A stretch of DNA of 64,000 nt from Opitutia bacterium (GTDB lineage: Bacteria; Verrucomicrobiota; Verrucomicrobiia; Opitutales; Opitutaceae): positions 1 to 64,000 of the forward strand of contig JACPIS010000048.1 in NCBI GenBank assembly GCA_016187925.1. The letters run 5' to 3'. The notes below the pieces were generated by a model. It worked only from the letters and a program-made list of their open reading frames with translations. It ran no database searches and was not told where the DNA came from. Position 1 is the stretch's first letter. Each line of letters begins with the position of its first letter. Position numbers and translations under genes: made by a program. Shown here piece after piece: positions 7,979 to 17,093 of this stretch.

Positions 7979-8395
7979 ATGAATCTACGTTTCTTCCTCA
8001 GTCTGTTCGCCTACGCGTTGCTCACGATGATTCTCGGTCCCTTATGGCATTTCGTGCTCTTTAAGGACGCCTATCACGCTTTCGGCATCTATAACCGGGC
8101 CGATCCGATCATCCCGCTCGGATTTCTCTCGATGTGGATCCAGGGCGCGATCCTCGCCTGGCTGTTTCCCCGTTGGCTGGAGGCCAAGGCTCCTCTGGCC
8201 AGTGGACTGAAGTTCTGTCTGCTGATGGGGCTGTTCATGTTTACCGTTTCGACCCTGGCGGCGGCGGCCAAGACGGTGGTGCACGGAATGAGCCAGTTCT
8301 TACTGATCCAGGCGGCGTTTCATCTCATCCAATTTGGCCTCACGGGTCTGTTGCTGGGCTGGATTCACCGCGAACCCCGTCCGGCGGCCGCTTAA
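7979..8395 (+). CDS. four-helix integral membrane protein, function unknown
   Basis: A 138-residue protein with hydrophobic segments at about 4-28, 46-64, 75-98 and 105-128. No family is recognised with confidence. It is divergent from the HxlR regulator and is followed 29 bases later by an SRPBCC protein on the same strand, so both are probably regulated by HxlR. A long C-run precedes its start. Confidence 0.8.
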   Translation: MNLRFFLSLFAYALLTMILGPLWHFVLFKDAYHAFGIYNRADPIIPLGFLSMWIQGAILAWLFPRWLEAKAPLASGLKFCLLMGLFMFTVSTLAAAAKTVVHGMSQFLLIQAAFHLIQFGLTGLLLGWIHREPRPAAA

Positions 8396-8424
8396 ACCCA
8401 AACCCAACTCAACCCACTATCACC

Positions 8425-8835
8425 ATGAAAACCATTCATGCGGAAATCATCATTCAAACTTCGGTGCCGCAAGTTTGGGCCCTGTTGGGTGATCCAACGG
8501 CCGCCTCGCGCTACGTGCCCGGCGTGGTGCAAGCCCGGTTCGACGGGACGCACCGCGTCTGTGTTTTGGCGAACGGTGCCGAGATCCACGAACACCTGAC
8601 TTTCAACCCGGAGCAACATGCGCTGACTTACCGGCATGTGAAGACCCCGATGCCGGTGCGACATTCGGCGGGTGCATTCCGTGTGCGGCCCGAAGGAGAC
8701 TGTAGTCGGGTGGAAGTGACAGCCGAGCTGGAGGCGAACTCTGCGGACATGGAGCCGGCGTTGGCCGCCATGATGAGCGAAGGGCTCAAGGCGACTCTGC
8801 AGAATCTCAAGCTCCTAGCCGAGAGGGCGGGGTAG
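8425..8835 (+). CDS. SRPBCC / polyketide cyclase-like protein
   Basis: A 136-residue protein starting MKTIHAEIIIQTSVPQVWAL, typical of the SRPBCC (START/Bet v 1) helix-grip fold. It shows VWALLGDP near residue 20, central strands and a long C-terminal helix ending LKATLQNLKLLAERAG. The family binds hydrophobic ligands in a cavity; no ligand can be deduced. It probably forms an operon with 7979-8395. Confidence 0.85.
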   Translation: MKTIHAEIIIQTSVPQVWALLGDPTAASRYVPGVVQARFDGTHRVCVLANGAEIHEHLTFNPEQHALTYRHVKTPMPVRHSAGAFRVRPEGDCSRVEVTAELEANSADMEPALAAMMSEGLKATLQNLKLLAERAG

Positions 8836-8903
8836 CTCGCGCCCTGAAAGAAAACATCGCGCGGAACGCCGTGGCGCCCGCGTTCGGTCGGCGGCGGCCG
8901 GGC

Positions 8904-9890
8904 TCAGGCATGGTCGCGCTTTTTGAGGAAGCGCGTGATCTCGCGCGCGGTGGGCATGGCGGCGGCGGTGCCGGGCTGCGTGACCGAGAGAGCCGCGACG
9001 GCGTTGGCGAAATGCGCCGCCTCGAAAACGTTGCGGTTGAAGCGCACGAGGCCGGCCGCGAAGCCGCCGACGAAGGCATCGCCCGCGCCGGTCGTGTCCA
9101 AAGCGTCGACGTCGTGCGGGTTGATGCGGGTGTAAACGTCGGGCTGCGAGACGAAGCAGCCCTTGGCGCCGAGGGTGACGATGACGATGGGCACGCCCAG
9201 CGCGCGGCAGAGCCGGTGAAAGGCGTCCGCCTTGAGCGAGGCGAGGTTGCTGTAATTCAATTCGCCGGCCTCGCGGTAGGCGGCGGTGCGGAGGAGCGCC
9301 GCCGTGGCGGGCACGCCCCGCGCCAGCGCCAGGAATTCCATTTCATTCGGCACGAGCACCTCGGTATGGCGCAGCAGCTTGAAGTCGAACTCCGGCCGCA
9401 TCGGGGCGGGGTTGAGCACGGTGACGGCGCCCGCCGCGCGGGCGGTCTTCAGCACATGGGCGACCGTGCGGAAATCCGACTCGCACTGGCAGACGACGAC
9501 GTGGGCGTCGCGCAGCGGCTCATCGGGGATGTCCTGCTTGTGCAGCGCGAGATTGGCGCCGGGCGCGACCACGATGTGGTTCTGCCCGGAGGCATTGACG
9601 CAGATGACGGCGGTGCCGGTCGGCTCCTTCTTCTTCTCGACGAAATGCGAGCGCAGGCCGTTGGCGTGGGAGAATTTTTTGGCGCCCGCGCCGAAGGCGT
9701 CTCGGCCCACGGCGCCGATGAACAGCGTCGGCGCACCCGCGCGCGTGGCGGCGACGGCCTGGTTGAAACCCTTGCCGCCGGGGCCGGGGCGGAAGTCGCC
9801 GAATACCGTCTCGCCGGGCCGGGGGAAGTTCGTGGCGAAAAACGCGAGGTCCTGACTGAAGCTGCCGACGACGACGACGCGAGGTTTCAC
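8904..9890 (-). CDS. rbsK: ribokinase / PfkB-family sugar kinase
   Basis: A 328-residue PfkB protein. The N-terminal signature GPGGKGFNQAVAATRAG is at 36-52. The C-terminal signature DTTGAGDAFVGG is at 265-276, with the anion hole GAGD and catalytic base Asp271. NPAP at 160-163 and PNEMEF at 181-186 are ribokinase-like. It should phosphorylate ribose or a related sugar with ATP. About 30 extra residues (192-222) with little homology interrupt the ATP-side domain. It is not next to a ribose transporter, so ribose specificity is probable rather than proven. Confidence 0.85.
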   Translation of the reverse strand: MKPRVVVVGSFSQDLAFFATNFPRPGETVFGDFRPGPGGKGFNQAVAATRAGAPTLFIGAVGRDAFGAGAKKFSHANGLRSHFVEKKKEPTGTAVICVNASGQNHIVVAPGANLALHKQDIPDEPLRDAHVVVCQCESDFRTVAHVLKTARAAGAVTVLNPAPMRPEFDFKLLRHTEVLVPNEMEFLALARGVPATAALLRTAAYREAGELNYSNLASLKADAFHRLCRALGVPIVIVTLGAKGCFVSQPDVYTRINPHDVDALDTTGAGDAFVGGFAAGLVRFNRNVFEAAHFANAVAALSVTQPGTAAAMPTAREITRFLKKRDHA

Positions 9891-10148
9891 AGCGCGCCAA
9901 TGTAGCGCCGCGCGTGCGCGTGGCTACGCAAATCTGCTCCACCGGGAATTACTACCTGGAATTTACTGGAACGGCGCCGCGTCCGGCGCCGCTCATCGGG
10001 CGGGCTGACCGTCCGTCCAAATGGGTGCCGCCGGTGGGCGCGCGCGGGCCAAGCTCCCGGCATGGCCGTCCCAACCGCCGTCTCCGCCTTTGTCCGCCCG
10101 GACGTTCTTGCCGTGCCCCCCGCCGGCGTGGTTCGCTCGCGCCCGGCC

Positions 10149-11288
10149 ATGAACACCGCAGCGGAAACCCAAGCCCGGCTCCAGCGCGCCAAGGAGCGGC
10201 TCTACGTCCTCTGCCAGGTCGGCGGGTGGGGGGTGTTTCTCTCCCTGCAATTTGTCTTTGTGCAGGCGTTCTCGGACCGGACGCGGGCGCGCGAGGATTT
10301 CGGGCGCTATGGGCAGTTCGTGCTGGTCGTGCTGACCGGCCTCCTGCTGACGCATTTCGTGCGGCCGGTGATGCACCGCTGGGGTTGGAAGGAGTTGAGC
10401 TGGCGCGCCCTGATCCCGCGCGTGCTGATGATGGGGGTGACCCTGTCCTTTCTGTGGGTGAGCTTCGGCTACGGCTACACCTACGGCGTCCTGCGCGAGC
10501 CCTGGCCGCCCAAGTCGAGCCCGCAGCTGATCTTCCTCGTTACCTGGATCAACGGCAGCATCATGATGATCGGCTGGCTGTGCTTTTATTTTTTCTACCA
10601 CACGTTCGAGCGGCTCAACCGCCTGCAGTTCGAGCAGCTGCGGCTGGTGGCCAATCTCCGGGAAGCCGAGCTGCGCGCGCTCAAGTCGCAGGTCAACCCG
10701 CACTTTCTCTTCAACTCGCTCAACAGCCTGCGCGCGCTCATCGACGAGGACGCCCCGCGCGCCCGCGAGTCGGTCACCCGCCTCGCCAACATGCTGCGCT
10801 ACTCGCTCCAGTCGGGCCAGCTGGCCACCGTGCCCTTCGAGGATGAGCTGCGCATCGTCGAGGACTATCTCGCGCTCGAGCAGATCCGCCACGAGAGCCG
10901 GCTCACGGTCCGCTGGCAGATTTCCGAACTGGCGCGCCCGCTCGCCGTGCCGCCGATGCTGTTGCAGACCTTGGTGGAAAACGCCGTGAAATACGGCATC
11001 TCCTCCCGGCGCGAAGGAGGCGAACTCGTCATTTCCGCCCATTACGATGCCCCCGCCGCCGCCCAGCCGGGCGCCCTTCACATCCGGGTGACCAATCCGG
11101 GCGACCTCAATGCGCCCGCCACCCAGTCGGCCGCGCGGGCCGGCTCGTCCACCGGCGTCGGCCTGCGCAACGCCTCCGAACGGTTGAAGCTGCTCTTCGG
11201 CGACCAGGCCGTCCTCTGCCTGCTGGCCGAGCCCGCCGGCTTCGTCACGGCCGATGTCCGCATCCCCATCAAGAACACCGCCGCATGA
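10149..11288 (+). CDS. LytS/AlgZ-type sensor histidine kinase (NatK-like)
   Basis: A 379-residue membrane kinase starting at MNTAAETQAR. Four hydrophobic segments lie at about 24-41, 54-70, 92-112 and 126-150. The His_kinase domain has NPHFLFN with phosphoacceptor His185, an N-box LVENAVKYG with Asn278, and a G-box GVGLRN at 336-341, so it looks catalytically intact. It overlaps the following LytTR regulator by ATGA and precedes natA/natB-like genes. That order resembles the Bacillus subtilis natK-natR-natAB locus, which suggests control of the adjacent exporter. Confidence 0.9.
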   Translation: MNTAAETQARLQRAKERLYVLCQVGGWGVFLSLQFVFVQAFSDRTRAREDFGRYGQFVLVVLTGLLLTHFVRPVMHRWGWKELSWRALIPRVLMMGVTLSFLWVSFGYGYTYGVLREPWPPKSSPQLIFLVTWINGSIMMIGWLCFYFFYHTFERLNRLQFEQLRLVANLREAELRALKSQVNPHFLFNSLNSLRALIDEDAPRARESVTRLANMLRYSLQSGQLATVPFEDELRIVEDYLALEQIRHESRLTVRWQISELARPLAVPPMLLQTLVENAVKYGISSRREGGELVISAHYDAPAAAQPGALHIRVTNPGDLNAPATQSAARAGSSTGVGLRNASERLKLLFGDQAVLCLLAEPAGFVTADVRIPIKNTAA

Positions 11289-12010
11289 AAGCCCTGCTGA
11301 TCGACGACGAGCGCCTCGCGCGCAACGAACTCCGCCGCCTGCTCGCGGCCCACGCCGACATCGAGATCGTGGGCGAAGCCAAGGACGTGGAGGACGCGCT
11401 GCAGAAGATCGGCGAGCTCAAGCCCGAGCTGATCTTCCTCGACGTGCAGATGCCCGGGGCCGACGGCTTCAGCCTGCTCGAGCAGCTCGAGCCGCCCGCC
11501 CCCGCCGTGATCTTCACGACGGCCTACGACGAGTTCGCCGTGAAGGCCTTCGAGTTCAACGCGCTCGACTACCTGATGAAGCCCGTCGACCCCAACCGGC
11601 TCGTCGCCGCGCTGGAGAAGCTGCGCACGCGTGGCGCCGCCGGCCCCGAGGGCGAGGCCGCACCGCAGCACCGGCTGTCGCTCGACGACAAGGTCTTCGT
11701 GCGCGAGGGCGACCGCTGCTGGTTCGTGCCGGTGAAAAACATCCGGTTGCTCGAGTCCGAGGGCAACTACACGCGCGTCCACTTCGACGACAACAAGCCG
11801 CAGCTCTTCCGCTCGCTCACCGCGATGGAGGAGCGGCTCGAGGCCAAGCACTTCTTCCGCGCCAACCGCAAGCAGGTCATCAACCTCGCATGGGTCGACG
11901 GCATCGAGCCGTGGTTCAGCGGCGGCCTGCTCGTGCGGCTCAAGGGCGGCCTCAAGGTCGAGCTCTCGCGCCGTCAGGCGCAGGATTTCCGCGAACGCAT
12001 GAGCCTGTGA
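11285..12010 (+). CDS. LytTR-family response regulator (NatR-like)
   Basis: A 241-residue regulator. The receiver domain (1-118) has acidic residues Asp7-Asp8, phosphorylation site Asp53 in IFLDVQMPG and Lys99 in YLMKP. The LytTR DNA-binding domain (about 130-240) has EGNYTRVHF and the FFRANRKQVINLAWV region. It is translationally coupled to the kinase through a 4-base overlap. It should bind upstream of the natAB-like operon; no pair of LytTR direct repeats was identified by eye. Confidence 0.93.
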   Translation: MKALLIDDERLARNELRRLLAAHADIEIVGEAKDVEDALQKIGELKPELIFLDVQMPGADGFSLLEQLEPPAPAVIFTTAYDEFAVKAFEFNALDYLMKPVDPNRLVAALEKLRTRGAAGPEGEAAPQHRLSLDDKVFVREGDRCWFVPVKNIRLLESEGNYTRVHFDDNKPQLFRSLTAMEERLEAKHFFRANRKQVINLAWVDGIEPWFSGGLLVRLKGGLKVELSRRQAQDFRERMSL

Positions 12011-12030
12011 AAACTGCGGCCAGGACTTTC

Positions 12031-12168
12031 ATGAAATTCTGCCTCAACCTCTCGCTGCTCGCGGTGCCACTCGGCATCGGTCTCGCCCTCGGCGTCTCCA
12101 ACGGCCCGGCGATCGGCACCGCCGTCGGCGCGGCCCTGCTCGCCGTCTTCACGCTGCGGCGCGGCTGA
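12031..12168 (+). CDS. small hydrophobic membrane protein
   Basis: A 45-residue frame, MKFCLNLSLLAVPLGIGLAL onward, with two closely spaced hydrophobic stretches and an LRRG end. It fits exactly between the LytTR regulator (20 bases before) and the natA-like gene (22 bases after) on the same strand, which supports it being real. It might be an accessory subunit of the exporter or kinase. No family is recognised. Confidence 0.6.
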   Translation: MKFCLNLSLLAVPLGIGLALGVSNGPAIGTAVGAALLAVFTLRRG

Positions 12169-12190
12169 CTTCCTTTCACACACCACAAAC

Positions 12191-12952
12191 ATGATTGAAG
12201 CGAGAAACCTGACCAAGACGTTTCAGGACAAGAAGCGTGGCGCCATCCACGCCGTCGAAAACGTATCCTTCACCTGCCGGCCCGGGCGGATCTACGGCCT
12301 GCTCGGCGCCAACGGCGCCGGCAAGACCACCACACTCCGCCTGCTGGCCACGCTGCTCCAGCCGACCAGCGGCACCGCCATCGTCGCGGGGCACGACGTG
12401 GCCGCGGCACCGGAGAAAGTCCGCGCCAACGTCGGCTTCCTCGCCGCCAGCACCGCCCTTTACGGCCGGCTCTCCGCCCGCGAGATGGTCACGTATTTCG
12501 GGCAGCTCAACGGCATGGAGGAGGCCGCGATCAAGGCGCGCCTGGCCCAGCTCGCAACCGAGCTCGACATGCACGAGTTCCTCGACCGCCGCTGCGACAA
12601 GTTCTCCACGGGCATGAAGCAGAAGACTTCCATCGCCCGCACGCTCATCCACGACCCGGCGGTGATGATCTTCGACGAGCCCACGCTCGGGCTCGACGTG
12701 ATGACCGCGCGCTCCATCGTCCGGTTCGTGCGCGACTGCCGCGACCGCGGCAAGACCGTCATCTACTCGACGCACGTCATGAGCGAGGTCGAGAAGCTTT
12801 GCGATGTCATCGGCATCATCCACGGCGGCCGGCTCGTGGCCGAGGGATCGCTGGCGCAGCTCCAGCAGCGGTTCGGCGAGCAGGACATGGAGGAAATTTT
12901 CGTGAAGGCCGTCGGCGGCGAGGCCGCCCTGGCCGCCGCGCTGAAAGCCTGA
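12191..12952 (+). CDS. natA: ABC exporter ATP-binding protein, NatA-like
   Basis: A 253-residue ATPase. Walker A is GANGAGKTT at 39-47, the signature is FSTGMKQK, and Walker B plus D-loop is [13 protein letters not shown], followed by the switch His in [14 protein letters not shown]. Sequence and length fit the NatA/CcmA group that powers ABC-2 exporters. The permease gene begins 12 bases downstream and the regulators lie upstream. In B. subtilis NatAB exports sodium; the substrate here is inferred only. Confidence 0.88.
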   Translation: MIEARNLTKTFQDKKRGAIHAVENVSFTCRPGRIYGLLGANGAGKTTTLRLLATLLQPTSGTAIVAGHDVAAAPEKVRANVGFLAASTALYGRLSAREMVTYFGQLNGMEEAAIKARLAQLATELDMHEFLDRRCDKFSTGMKQKTSIARTLIHDPAVMIFDEPTLGLDVMTARSIVRFVRDCRDRGKTVIYSTHVMSEVEKLCDVIGIIHGGRLVAEGSLAQLQQRFGEQDMEEIFVKAVGGEAALAAALKA

Positions 12953-12964
12953 GGACCACGCCCC

Positions 12965-14185
12965 ATGAACTGGAACAACATTCTCACCATCTATCTCAAG
13001 GAGCTGAAGGACTCGCTCCGCGACCGCCGCACGCTCATCTCGATGATCGTCGTCCCGACGGTCGTGATGCCGCTGCTTATGTTCGGCGTCGGCAAGGTCA
13101 TGTCGAAGATCATCAAGGAGGCGCAGGAGGAGGCGTCTTCGGTGGTCATCCTCGGCGGCGCCGATTCCCCGGGCGTGGTGGCCGCGCTCAAGGCCGAGAA
13201 GAAATTCCGCATCGTCGCCCCGGCCGGCGATTACCGCACGCTCATCTCCGACAAGAAAATCCGCGCCGCCGTGGAGATTCAAGAAGGGTTCGAGGCATCG
13301 TTGAAGGATGGCGGCGGCAAGACCGTCACGATCTACCACTACGAGGGCGAGCTGAAGTCGGGCATTGGCGCGGGTGAGCTGGAGAAGTTCTTCCGCAACC
13401 TCCGCGAAAAGACCGTCGGCGCCCGCCTCGTGGCGCACGGTCTGCCGGAGGACATCGTGCGGCCGTTCGAGATGAAGCGCCAGAACGTGGCGCCGCCCGA
13501 GAAGGTCGGCGGCAACATCATCGGCGGCATCATTCCCTACATCATCATCATCCTGTGTTTCACCGGCGCGATGTACCCGGCGATGGATCTCACCGCGGGC
13601 GAGAAGGAGCGCGGCACGATGGAGACGCTGCTCTGCAGCCCCGTCAGCCGGATCAACATCGTGCTCGGCAAGTTCCTCATGGTGCTGACGGCCTCGATCA
13701 CCACGATGCTGCTCACGCTCGTGTCGACCGGCGTCGCGACGACCCTCGGCATCTCGATGTTCGGCGTGTCCGCCTCGGCCGGGACGAAGGCCACGGCGGC
13801 CGGCGTGATCCCGCTCATCGCCCCCGAGGGGTTGATCGGCGTCTTCGCGATGGTCGCGCCCATCGCGGTCTTTTTCGCGGCACTGCTGCTCGCGATTTCG
13901 CTTTTCGCCAAGAGTTACAAGGAGGCGCAGAGCTACGTCTCGCCGCTCATCATCGTCGTCATCATGCCGGCGGTGCTCGGCATGCTGCCGGGCATCGAGC
14001 TCTCGTCCCGGACCGCGCTCGTGCCGATCCTCAGCCTCTCGCTCGTGTGCAAGGAGATGCTCTCCGGCGTCTGGCACTGGAACTACATCGCGCTCATCTT
14101 CGGTTCATCGTGCCTCTATGCGATCATCGCGCTCGGTTTCGCGGTGCGGATGTTCAACCGCGAGGACGTGATGTTCCGGGCCTGA
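12965..14185 (+). CDS. natB: ABC-2 family permease, NatB-like
   Basis: A 406-residue permease with NatB topology. A cytoplasmic start (YLKELKDSLRDRRTLISMIV) leads into a first membrane helix at about 23-43. A large external domain (about 45-185) follows. Then come five or six membrane helices between about 185 and 400, with the conserved motif AGEKERGTMETLL near 215. It pairs with the upstream ATPase. A strong hairpin terminator lies 25 bases after the stop. Confidence 0.88.
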   Translation: MNWNNILTIYLKELKDSLRDRRTLISMIVVPTVVMPLLMFGVGKVMSKIIKEAQEEASSVVILGGADSPGVVAALKAEKKFRIVAPAGDYRTLISDKKIRAAVEIQEGFEASLKDGGGKTVTIYHYEGELKSGIGAGELEKFFRNLREKTVGARLVAHGLPEDIVRPFEMKRQNVAPPEKVGGNIIGGIIPYIIIILCFTGAMYPAMDLTAGEKERGTMETLLCSPVSRINIVLGKFLMVLTASITTMLLTLVSTGVATTLGISMFGVSASAGTKATAAGVIPLIAPEGLIGVFAMVAPIAVFFAALLLAISLFAKSYKEAQSYVSPLIIVVIMPAVLGMLPGIELSSRTALVPILSLSLVCKEMLSGVWHWNYIALIFGSSCLYAIIALGFAVRMFNREDVMFRA

Positions 14186-14209
14186 GACCAATTTGGTTAG
14201 TGTGTGTCT

Positions 14210-14248
14210 GAAGCCGTCCGGCGCAAGCCGGGCGGCTTCTTGCGTTTT
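14210..14248 (+). terminator. rho-independent terminator of the natAB-like operon
   Basis: A 12-bp stem, GAAGCCGTCCGG with CCGGGCGGCTTC (one G-T pair), closes a 6-base loop CGCAAG and is followed by TTGCGTTTT. It lies just after the permease stop. Confidence 0.8.
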
Positions 14249-14378
14249 GCCGGGAGCAAAAGTGTTCAGAGTTTGTCAAAACCTCCGCCCGACCCGTAAA
14301 CGCCCGGTAAATGCCGGCCGCACCCCTAGCGCAAAAGAACCATTCCCGCTAGGATGGCGTCGCACCCTCAGAAACCAC

Positions 14379-14900
14379 ATGAGCACGAATCAGACCCAGA
14401 CTCCCGACGCCCCCGCGGATCACCTCCGCTACGAAATTTCCCAGCTCGAAACCATGCGCCAGCAGATCCTCGCCGACATGGAGACGCTGCGCCAGCAAGA
14501 GACCAACCTTCGCGCCTTCGAATCGCACCTGCGCGAATCCATGCCGCCCATGGGCGCCGTTTCCCGCGCGCCGATGTCGGCCGCTCCTTTCGCCGGCGAC
14601 GCCCAGACTCTGGCCGGCGAGTGGGAGAAATTCCAACGCTCCCGCGCGCTCCTCGAGGCCGAGCGCCGCGCCCTGACCGACGACCTCATCGCCCTGCGCG
14701 AGGACCGCGAGGCGCTGCGGCGCCGCGAGGATGCGCTCAAACAGCGCGAGGCTTGGATCGAGACCCGGGAAAAGGACCTCGCCGCCAAGGCTTTTGCCCC
14801 GCCGCCGCGGGCCGCGAAGCCGGACGGCCAGTACATCCGCATCGGCCTCAATGAAATTCCTTTCGTGGATTTGTTCCGCTCTCATCGGCGCAGCGCCTGA
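14379..14900 (+). CDS. coiled-coil protein, function unknown
   Basis: A 173-residue soluble protein with two long predicted coiled-coil stretches, about 17-48 (YEISQLETMRQQILADMETL) and 82-135 (rich in RALLEAERRALTDDLIALRE-type heptads). An Ala/Pro-rich linker lies at 55-75 and again near 140. The C-terminus QYIRIGLNEIPFVDLFR looks like a short conserved tail motif. No membrane segment is seen. It is a single gene between two terminator hairpins. Confidence 0.75.
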   Translation: MSTNQTQTPDAPADHLRYEISQLETMRQQILADMETLRQQETNLRAFESHLRESMPPMGAVSRAPMSAAPFAGDAQTLAGEWEKFQRSRALLEAERRALTDDLIALREDREALRRREDALKQREAWIETREKDLAAKAFAPPPRAAKPDGQYIRIGLNEIPFVDLFRSHRRSA

Positions 14901-14958
14901 CCGGCGTCGCGACCGATGGCTTCCGGCGGCCGCAGGGGTGTGACCGGCCGGAACAATT

Positions 14959-14997
14959 GCCGACCGGCAGCTTAGGTGCTGCCGGTCGGCCTATTTT
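14959..14997. terminator. terminator hairpin between convergent genes
   Basis: A perfect 13-bp stem, GCCGACCGGCAGC and GCTGCCGGTCGGC, closes the loop TTAGGT and is followed by CTATTTT in the plus direction. It lies between the coiled-coil gene (ends 14900) and the ABC-F gene (ends 14997 from the other side), so it may serve both. Confidence 0.75.
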
Positions 14998-16868
14998 CAG
15001 GCCTTTTCCAGCTCGGCGAGCCGGCTGGCCGTCTTTTCCCACTCGGCGGTGGCGGCGTGCAGCTGGTCGACCGTGGTGCTCAACTCCCGGTTCAAATGCT
15101 GGGCGCGGCCGGGCGAGGTGTAAGTCTCGGGTTTCTCCAGCTCCGCGGTGAGCTCGTTCTGCTTCGTCTCGAGTTCGCTGACGCGCTGCTCGAGATGGCC
15201 GACGTCGATGCGGAGTTTCTTGAGGTCGCCCGCTGACGGTTTCGCCTGGGATTTGGAATCTGAGATCTGGGATTTGAGATTTGCGGGCGTCCCCTGCACG
15301 GGCCGCGCATCGGTGAAGCCGGCGGTGAGAGCGGCGCGGGCGCTCGTGGCCTTGGACTTCTCGAGATAGTAGTCGTAGTTGCCGGCGTAGGGCGTGAGCC
15401 GGCCGCTGTGCACGTGGAGCACGGTCTGCGCGAGTGTGCGGATGAAATACACGTCGTGACTGATGAAGATGAGCGTGCCCTCGTAGTTCTTGAGCGCGTT
15501 GACGAGCGCGTCGATCGACGGGATGTCGAGGTGCGTCGTCGGCTCGTCCATCAGCAGCAGGTTGGGCGGGTTGACGAGCAGGCGGGCGAGGGCGAGGCGC
15601 GACTTCTCGCCGCCGGAGAGCACGGCGGCTTTCTTGAAGACGTCGTCCTTGCGGAAAAGGAAACCGCCGAGCACGGCGCGGGCCTGCTGCTCCGTGAGCT
15701 GGTTCTCGGCGGTGCGCAGCTCCATGACGTTTTCGAGCACGGTGAGGTCGAGTTTCACGTTGTCGCCGCGGTTCTGGGCGAAGTAGCCGGGCACGACGTT
15801 GCTGCCCAGCTCGCGCACGCCGCCCTGGATGGGGACGACGTCGGCGAGGATTTTCAGGAGCGTGGACTTGCCCGCGCCGTTGGGGCCGACGAGCACCATT
15901 TTCTGGCCGCGCTCGGCCTCGAAGTTCAGGTCGCGATAGACGACGTGGTCGCCGTAGGCCTGCTGGACGTTCTTGAGATTGACGACCTTCAGGCCGGAGC
16001 GGATCGGCTGGGGAAAACGGAAATTGATCTTCTTGAGGTCTTCCCACGGCTCCTCGACGGCGACGTCCTTGAGGCGCTCGATCTGCTTCTCCTTGGACTT
16101 CGCGCGGGAGGCCATCGAGGCCTTGGCGCCGAAACGGTCGACGAATTTCTGGAGGTGCGCGATCTCGCGCTGCTGGTTCTTGAAGAGCGCGGCCTGCTGC
16201 TCCTTGCGGGCGTCCTTTTCGGCGAGATAGTCGTCGTAGTTGCCCGTGTATTTGTTGAGTGTGCCGCCCTTCAGCTCGAGGATGCCGGTGCAAAGGGTGT
16301 TCAGGAACTCGCGGTCGTGCGAGATGATGACGAGCCCGCCCGGGTAGCGCGTCAGGTAGTCCTGGAACCAGAGCAGCGCCTCGAGATCGAGGTGGTTGGT
16401 CGGTTCGTCGAGGAGGAGGAGCGCCGGCTCGCTGACGAGCAAGCGGGCGAGGTGGGCGCGCATGACCCAGCCGCCGGAGAAGCTCTTGGCGGGCTTCTCG
16501 TGGTCCTCCTCGCGGAAACCGAGGCCGGCCAGAATTTTTTTCGCGCGCGGCTCGAGCGTCCAGTCGATGTCGTAATCGTCGTCGTTCTCCGGGACGAGCT
16601 TCTTGCCGCTGGTGGCGATGGCGAGGATGGTCTCGTCGCCGACGGGGGCGCTCTCCTGCGGGAGGAAGCCGAAATCCGCCCCCCGCTCCCACTCGATGAT
16701 GCCCTCGTCGGGTTGCTCCTCGCCGAGGATGAGGTTGAAGAGCGTGGACTTGCCCGCGCCGTTGGGGCCCACGAGGCCGTAGCGATCGGTGCGCGCGACG
16801 AAGAGCGACACCTCGGCGAAGAGCTCGCGGGTGCCGTAGGACTTGGCGACATCGGCTAGGGTCAGCAT
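14997..16868 (-). CDS. ABC-F family ATPase (Uup/EttA-type, ribosome-associated)
   Basis: A 623-residue protein with two ABC domains and no membrane segments. The first Walker A is GPNGAGKS at 34-41, with FSGGWVMRAHLARLL and LLLDEPTNHLDLE. The second has GPNGAGKSTLLK, LSGGEKSRLALARLL and LLMDEPTTHLD. A C-terminal coiled coil (VGHLEQRVSELETKQNELTA) resembles Uup. ABC-F proteins bind the ribosomal E-site or act on branched DNA. The start MLTLADVAKS is chosen over a 25-codon upstream extension. Between ABC2 and the coiled coil lies a low-complexity in-frame repeat (LKSQISDSKSQ). Confidence 0.92.
   Translation of the reverse strand: MLTLADVAKSYGTRELFAEVSLFVARTDRYGLVGPNGAGKSTLFNLILGEEQPDEGIIEWERGADFGFLPQESAPVGDETILAIATSGKKLVPENDDDYDIDWTLEPRAKKILAGLGFREEDHEKPAKSFSGGWVMRAHLARLLVSEPALLLLDEPTNHLDLEALLWFQDYLTRYPGGLVIISHDREFLNTLCTGILELKGGTLNKYTGNYDDYLAEKDARKEQQAALFKNQQREIAHLQKFVDRFGAKASMASRAKSKEKQIERLKDVAVEEPWEDLKKINFRFPQPIRSGLKVVNLKNVQQAYGDHVVYRDLNFEAERGQKMVLVGPNGAGKSTLLKILADVVPIQGGVRELGSNVVPGYFAQNRGDNVKLDLTVLENVMELRTAENQLTEQQARAVLGGFLFRKDDVFKKAAVLSGGEKSRLALARLLVNPPNLLLMDEPTTHLDIPSIDALVNALKNYEGTLIFISHDVYFIRTLAQTVLHVHSGRLTPYAGNYDYYLEKSKATSARAALTAGFTDARPVQGTPANLKSQISDSKSQAKPSAGDLKKLRIDVGHLEQRVSELETKQNELTAELEKPETYTSPGRAQHLNRELSTTVDQLHAATAEWEKTASRLAELEKA
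15244..15284 (-). repeat. in-frame ATCCCAGATCTCAGAT-type repeat in the ABC-F linker
   Basis: This stretch encodes LKSQISDSKSQ. It consists of repeated CAAATCCCAG / CAGATCTCAG units, AT-richer than the flanks, and is related to CAAATCCCAAAGG and its inverse TTTGGAATTTGGGATTTT at 54531-54627. It lies in a linker where insertion would be tolerated. Confidence 0.5.
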
Positions 16869-17093
16869 GGAAAACCCGCGAGTGAGCCGGTTCGCCGCGC
16901 CGCCGTCAATGGCTTTGCGGGCGAATCCACCGAGTGTGGACAAATCGCGCGTGAAGCTACGCTGGTCCGCGGCTTTTGCCTGCGTCCGCGTTCCGCCTTC
17001 ACCTTCCCGTGGCCCAAGAGGTTGCGCGGGCGCGGGCCGTTGGGCCGTGGCAGGTGTGCGGCTCGCTCGACCCGCGAACGCCGTGACCGTTTT

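Noticed and set aside
12176-14077. A 633-codon minus-strand frame opposite the natAB-like genes
   Set aside because: Antisense shadow with His/Arg/Asp-rich composition and no recognisable domain.
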